From assembly GCA_023101885.1 (NCBI GenBank), contig JALPQD010000137.1, positions 3,810,071 through 3,874,070 on the forward strand: a stretch of DNA of 64,000 nucleotides. The letters are read 5' to 3'. Positions 59,454 to 64,000 of the stretch are shown here, piece by piece. This DNA comes from Typhlomys cinereus (lineage: Eukaryota; Chordata; Mammalia; Rodentia; Platacanthomyidae). The position numbers were made by a program, and so were the translations under genes. Below the pieces are notes generated by a model. It was not told the DNA's origin, made no database searches, and worked only from the letters and a program-made list of their open reading frames with translations. Every line of letters begins with the position of its first letter. Within the stretch, counting starts at the first letter, position 1.

Positions 59454-59861
59454 TGTTGGGCCTGGCCAGGGTTTGCCCCAGGGCATGGCCGAGCACATGG
59501 GACTAAAGATGGCACTGAGGGCTAGACCCCTAATTGATTTTCAGGTATTGGCCTGCCTTCTATGCTGAGTGACATTGGATTTCACTTGTGGTACCTGAAG
59601 ATTGTGTTGACCTTTGACACAATTGGCTGCCCGTTTGGTGCCTTTTGTTCTTTTGTCTATATAAGCTCCTTTGTTCCTCCCAATAAACTTGAGTTCTGCT
59701 CTGACAGACTTCCAGTCCCATGCTGAGTCTCTGGGGGATGGATCGGAGGTAGGGACAGCGGGACTTAGCCTTTCTTCGTCACCGCAGCAGGCTGTGCAGT
59801 TGTGTGAATTAGTGTGTGAGTGGGTATACACATGCCACCATGGGGGTGAGTGGACACTGCA
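59454..59861 (+). repeat. 3' LTR of ERV element C
   Basis: 408 bp. It differs from the 5' LTR by a ~36 bp deletion at about 59527 and many substitutions, so the insertion is much older than element B. Confidence 0.93.
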
Positions 59862-59867
59862 CACGCT

Positions 59868-62026
59868 AGCACCTCTGTCCACTGTGAGTCTCTCGGGGTT
59901 CACACAAGACTGGAAATCTGTTGGGACCTCCATATTTAGAACTCAAGACATTACAAAAAAAAAAAAATCTTCACGCATGAGAGACAAAGATCAGCCATGC
60001 CTAGCAATTCCCTGCTTAGAGGTCTGGGAACCTTCCAGAATCCTTTGGCTCCCAGCCAACTGCAGATGCGGGCTAGGCAGTGTCCCCAGCCTGTGTGGGA
60101 AGACACAGAAGAAACTGGAACATGGAGTGAGGTAGTAGGATTGTGGGGAGTGGGGAGGTTAACACAGGGTGTGGGGGGACAATGGGAAAAGTTGTTTTGC
60201 TGCAGGAAGTGTGAATACCACTTATAGGGAGCAATAGAGGCTGCCCCCCAGAAAGGTCAGCCTGCTGGCCCTCCTGCACCCCCAGGAGGGTCTGGTAAGG
60301 GCTTCAGGGGACTTTAAGAGCGTGCATGTGACAGATCTCAAAGGGAAAATGGGATGGCGTGGACGTCAGAGTTGCAGGTGCAACAGAACCGAATGTTCCA
60401 GATGTGTTTGACTGTGTGTGTGTGTGTGCATGTATGAGTGTGTCAGCGTGTGGCTGTCCCCAGTACTCAAAGTAACACATGTCCTGCCAACCTTGTGCTT
60501 CATGGGGTTACATCTTCCACGGACATGCACCTCCAACACATCCTGGAGTCTCAACCTCTGGAGCCTGGGATGGTGGGACCACCCCCCACTTGGACTCTCA
60601 AGAAGCACTGGGACCCTGGTTCACTTTGGCACCCCCAGAGAGGAAGGTGAGTTTTCCTGCTGAGATACCCAGATGAGGGGATCATGAAGGGTGCCCCCTC
60701 CCCTCAGAAGGGAGTTATGTGAGAGGGGCTCCTGCCCCTCATGGGCCAGGCCCGGGGTTGAGTGGGCAGCCATGCTTACTGCAGAGAAACAGGGCCTTGT
60801 TCTCTGGAAACACATGCTTTTAACGGCTGAAGAATTTGGCCTCAGATAACAGAGATTCAAATTCCTGCCCTTCCTTGGCAGGAGCCCAAGTAGAGGGAAC
60901 AGGGGCACCCACCCCTGGCTCCTGTCAGGTGAGCAAGGACCTCTCACAGCCACAGTGCCCCCTCCATACCCAGAAAGTTTTTAGGGGGCCAGAGGGGGGG
61001 CATGTACTGATGAGTTTCATTCCAAGCAGTGCGAGGGACTGAAACCTCCCTTCCCCAGGTGTGTGTGTAGTCCTGGGTACCCGGCACATCTTAGGGCAGC
61101 TTCAGACAGTGAAAGATGGCAGAGGTCGAGGCTAGCCAGAGCTACATGTACAAAAGCCCAAGAAGGGCAGGTGGAGACACTCTGTGGTCCCTTTCTAGAG
61201 AGGAGGGAAGGCTCAAGGGGATGCACAGCAGGGTCCACAAGGGTCAGGAGTTCAAGGTTAGCCCCTGACTAAGTAGCGAGTTCAAGGCCATCTTGGACTC
61301 CAAGAGATCCTGTCTCAAAAGAAACACAAACAAAAACCCCCAAAGGAGTTGGGGAGAGGGCTTAGGAGTTAGAGTCTCTGCCCTGGAAACAGAAGTCCTG
61401 AGTTCAGATTCCACATTAAAAACAAACAGATGGAAACAGCAGTGGCCTGAACTTTCAGCCGTAGTGGGCAGAGCCTGGGAAACCTCAGGGCAAAGCAGGA
61501 AGGTAGTAGAAGCAATTCAGGATGATTCCCAAAGTGATGGTTGGGCCTCCACAGGGACACACAAGGTATCTCACACACACACACACAAATATGACGTGAT
61601 GAAAGACAAGGCAAACCAGGATGGAACATTCCAGGCCCCAGGGACAGACACATTGGGCTCCCCTCCAGAGCCACACAGCCAGGTTGTCTCCCAGAGGCCA
61701 CGCAGCCCCACCTGTGGGAGAAGCACAAGGTCAAGAGTTCTAGGTTGTCCTCTGCTGCCCAGAGAGCTCATCCAAAGACACAGTCAGTCAAAGGGCCTGC
61801 TGCACCTGCAAGGTAGATGTGTCCACAGGCCTCCTGCCCATTCTGAAGTGCTGGAATGACTGTCCTGGGGGGGATGTCCTTGTTCTTCCTCCCTGAAGCC
61901 CACCAGAGTTCACCACAGACACAGAGGATAAAAAGCCAAAAATGTCTGTTCAGAAACAAACCCTAAAACCTGAGATGATCGCTGGGTCCTGGACCGTGGC
62001 ACCCAGGGGTGGGGGGTGGGGGTGAG
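59868..62026. other. Intergenic between PBX4 and LPAR2, no gene recognised
   Basis: An older SINE lies at 61335-61590. A B1-like tail (about 61205-61320) and a GT run (60412-60428) are present. The region immediately 3' of the LPAR2 stop (61400-62026) has no AATAAA on the minus strand that I can see. Confidence 0.5.
61335..61590 (+). mobile_element. Older B2-like SINE with (CA)n tail
   Basis: Head ggagttggggagagggctta, 'gtcctgagttcagattccac', body 'gcagagcctgggaaacctca' and 'ggatgattcccaaagtgatg', CA run at 61571-61587. Confidence 0.85.
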
Positions 62027-62340
62027 TCACAGGGTGGAGTCCATCAGCAGGTTGACTGTTCTCTGGGAGCATGATGCGTGTGTTGCCGCCCTATCCCGCG
62101 GAGGCCAAGTAGTGGGCAGACTCGTGGGTGGACCAGTGGAAGCACAGGCAGCAGAGAAGGCGGCAGAAGGTGTGGCATATCTCGGCATCCCAGCAGGAAT
62201 ACACCACGACGTTGACCAGCGAGTTGGCCTTGGCCAGTAGCAGGAAGTACTTCTCCACAGCCAGCATGTAGCATGACCTGCAGTACAGGCCATCCAGCAG
62301 CAGCACCACCTGGTTGGGCAACCAGCACACCACGGGCCCC
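62027..62340 (-). pseudogene. LPAR2: LPAR2 terminal coding exon, damaged
   Basis: Encodes the end of transmembrane helix 6, helix 7 and the cytoplasmic tail of lysophosphatidic acid receptor 2, a G-protein-coupled receptor. On the minus strand VVCWLPNQVVLLLDGLY and LAVEKYFLLLAKANSLVNVV follow a pyrimidine-rich acceptor (CTTCTTCCAGCAG), so this is a genuine spliced-gene exon in its expected place 5' of PBX4. Lesions: neither AG of the acceptor gives the reading frame expected if the intron is in phase 1 as in other LPA receptors. A TAG at 62091-62093 ends the frame after HYLASAG. A one-base gain after ..MLPEN puts the final MDSTL, the PDZ-binding end, in another frame with its stop at 62027. 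Several conserved basic residues of the tail are lost (RDAEMRRTFRR in human; WDAEICHTFCR here). Upstream exons would lie beyond 64000. Confidence 0.82.
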
Positions 62341-62504
62341 TGCTGGAAGAAGGGCCAGGTGGGTAAGCCCCAGGATCAGGGACACCCAGCCCACCCGCCG
62401 CATAGTGCCCACCCATGGGCAGAGCTGCGAAGACAGACTTTGCTTTGCCACGGGAGTGCCCAGAGACGGGAAGCTTCTTTTAGTCATTCATTCACTCATT
62501 CATT

Positions 62505-62738
62505 TATTCATTCGAGGGTGCTCGAGTGTGGGTGGTTGCGGTGTTCCCCAAGCGTGATGTCAGGAATCTTCCTGCATGGCTCAGCCTCCTCATTGCTTTG
62601 CACTGGGATTCCCCAGGCTCTGCCCACCAGGGCCAAAAGTGCAGGCTGCTGCCACTTTAGTCTGGTATTTCAATGTGGGAGCTGGGATTCCAACTCAGGA
62701 CCTTTCCTTAACCCCTGAGTCATCTCTCCAGCCCCTAT
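62505..62738 (-). mobile_element. Older B2-like SINE
   Basis: Reversed body 'aggaatcttcctgcatggct', 'gggattccccaggctctgcc' and head 'gagtcatctctccagcccct'. A degenerate (CATT)n run borders it at 62486-62512. Confidence 0.85.
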
Positions 62739-62911
62739 CTGGCATTTCTGCACGGGATCTGGGGGTCTTTCTGCTTATGGGAGCAAAGACTTTTAACTCC
62801 TGCGCCATCTCCCCATCGCTTCTGGAAGTTTCTGGCTGGGAGATCTGTGGAGTGGCCACTGGGAGGGTCAGTCTGGGATGGGGTGATTTTGGAACAAGAA
62901 GCAAAGAGGGA

Positions 62912-63140
62912 GGGCTGGAGAGACGGTTCAGGGGTTAAACCTCTACCTCCCAAGCAAAAGGTCCCGAGTTTAGATCCTGGATCCCAGGTGAAAATATCAG
63001 ACGGAAATGGCAGTCCTGAGAAACTCCAGAACAAAGCAAAGAGGTGGAAGCTATCCGAGGGGGATTCTAGAAGTCACCTTTGCACTGTCACACACAGTGC
63101 CCTCTCTCTCTCTCTTTCACACACACACACATGCACACAT
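62912..63140 (+). mobile_element. Older B2-like SINE
   Basis: Head agggctggagagacggttca, 'gtcccgagtttagatcctgg', body 'cggaaatggcagtcctgaga' and 'ggggattctagaagtcacct', ending in CT and CA runs. Confidence 0.87.
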
Positions 63141-63447
63141 TCACGAGACCATTGTTTCGCACCGAAGTGTCTTGCCTGCATCTAAAAGCCACAGTTGGCA
63201 CACTAGCCCAGGCCTGGTGGTGGACACATGCCATCCCCAGGAGGGACAGGCAGGAGGTGAAGTAGGCAGGTGGCTCAGTGGGCAGAGGAGGCTGTACCCC
63301 CCTCCAGCCCAAGAAGCAGGATGACCTCTGACCTCCAAGTATACCTTGGCCTGCTGTGTATTCTCTTGCCAAATAAAAATTTAAAAAGTTCCAAAGTCCA
63401 AAAGCTGAAATTGAGAGACCTTGTCTCATAAAAACAAAACAAAACAG

Positions 63448-63714
63448 GGCTGGAGAGGTGGCTCAGGGGTTAAGCCTCAGCCTTGCAGGCAGAAGGTCCT
63501 GAGTTCGGATCCCAGATCCCATGTATAAACACCAGGCGGAAGCGGGGAGGCCTGCGCTTCTGGTCCTGGTAGGGCGGAGCCTGTGAATCTCCGGGCAGAA
63601 GGAGGTGGAGGCGTCCATGGTGGTTCATGAATTCATCCATGGTTCTACACATACACAGACACACACACACATACACACGCACATGCGCACAGTTGAATAA
63701 ATAATAATAATAAT
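63448..63714 (+). mobile_element. Young SINE, full length
   Basis: Complete plus-strand copy (ggctggagaggtggctcagg to agttgaataaataataataa). It inserted in an A-rich site; aaaacaaaacaaaacag occurs on both sides (63431-63447 and about 63714-63730). Confidence 0.95.
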
Positions 63715-64000
63715 AAACAAAACAAAACAGTAAATCCCTGAGTCTGGGCTGTGACTCTATTGTCAGAATGGGTGCATGAAGCCCCCATTTCCATTCTTAG
63801 CACCCCATCAGCCGGGCATTCCAATATTCATGTTTAAGCGTTCAAATCATCCCTCACCGCTACATAGCAAGCTTGGGGCCAGCCGGGCTACATGCAATCC
63901 CACAGAAACCAAGTGAATATTGCTGCCATCGATGATCTTCAAGACCTTACCAATCTCTCCCCCTTGCCACACAGGTCTCTGCTCCTCAATGGTGGCTCTG

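Larger units (their letters stand above)
54504..59861 (+). mobile_element. ERV element C, non-coding ERV2-like, complete
   Basis: 5' LTR 54504-54942, primer site region at 54946 (tggcacccaaca), interior, polypurine tract (aaaaagggggaga) and 3' LTR 59454-59861. The flanks carry a 6 bp target duplication with one mismatch (catgct at 54498-54503, cacgct at 59862-59867), the length expected for ERV2/ERVK. The interior is homologous to element A and has no usable gag, pol or env frame. Two young SINEs lie inside: one shared with element A (58569-58806) and one private (57130-57398). Confidence 0.93.
62341..64000. other. LPAR2 intron region, SINE-rich
   Basis: Presumed intron upstream of the LPAR2 terminal exon. 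No second LPAR2 exon is visible before the window ends. It contains three SINEs, a B1-like remnant (63190-63260) and unassigned sequence at 63730-64000. Confidence 0.6.

Overview
This is a stretch of rodent chromosome, most likely from a non-murid myomorph. It carries 7SL-derived B1 fragments, old B2/B3-like SINEs, a rodent-type LINE-1, and eleven copies of a young tRNA-derived SINE of the B2 superfamily. That SINE has its own ~150 bp body and is not the standard mouse or rat B2. The two host genes are PBX4 and LPAR2, both on the minus strand and in the same order as on human 19p13.11, so the segment is syntenic. No species can be named from the sequence alone.

Layout. 1-9.4 kb is intergenic: a spliced, polyadenylated TGIF1 retropseudogene (1797-3135), a hAT-type MITE split by a young SINE, and microsatellites. 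9.4-46.1 kb is PBX4. Seven coding exons are identified from exon 7 (~9.46-9.59 kb) to exon 1 (45944-46074), all with consistent phases and GT-AG sites where these could be checked; the terminal exon was not found with confidence. The introns hold the bulk of the repeats. 46.3-51.9 kb is a 5'-truncated LINE-1 inserted just upstream of the PBX4 first exon. 54.5-59.9 kb is a non-autonomous ERV with two LTRs. The last coding exon of LPAR2 lies at 62.0-62.3 kb and is visibly damaged.

Three endogenous retroviral elements matter most. Element A (~11.4-16.4 kb, in PBX4 intron 5) and element C (54.5-59.9 kb) belong to one non-coding family with ERV2/ERVK-like LTRs, and they share a SINE insertion at the same site. 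Element B (35.5-42.6 kb, PBX4 intron 1) has unrelated gammaretrovirus-like LTRs, a proline-tRNA primer site and a polypurine tract, yet its interior is homologous to A and C. Its two 559 bp LTRs differ at only three positions, so it is young. It also carries a spliced piece of the host gene RTN4 (Nogo-B form) running from the first-exon proline-rich region to the last codon, with no 3' UTR. The parts read as a mosaic built by recombination: gammaretroviral ends, an older non-coding retroelement body, and a captured host mRNA.

In function, PBX4 would be a TALE-class homeodomain cofactor for HOX and MEIS/PREP proteins. Its homeodomain is intact here, but part of the upstream PBC-A region is unusually divergent. 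LPAR2 would be a lysophosphatidic acid GPCR; its terminal exon here has a premature stop and at least one frameshift, suggesting gene decay in this lineage or a defective allele or assembly.
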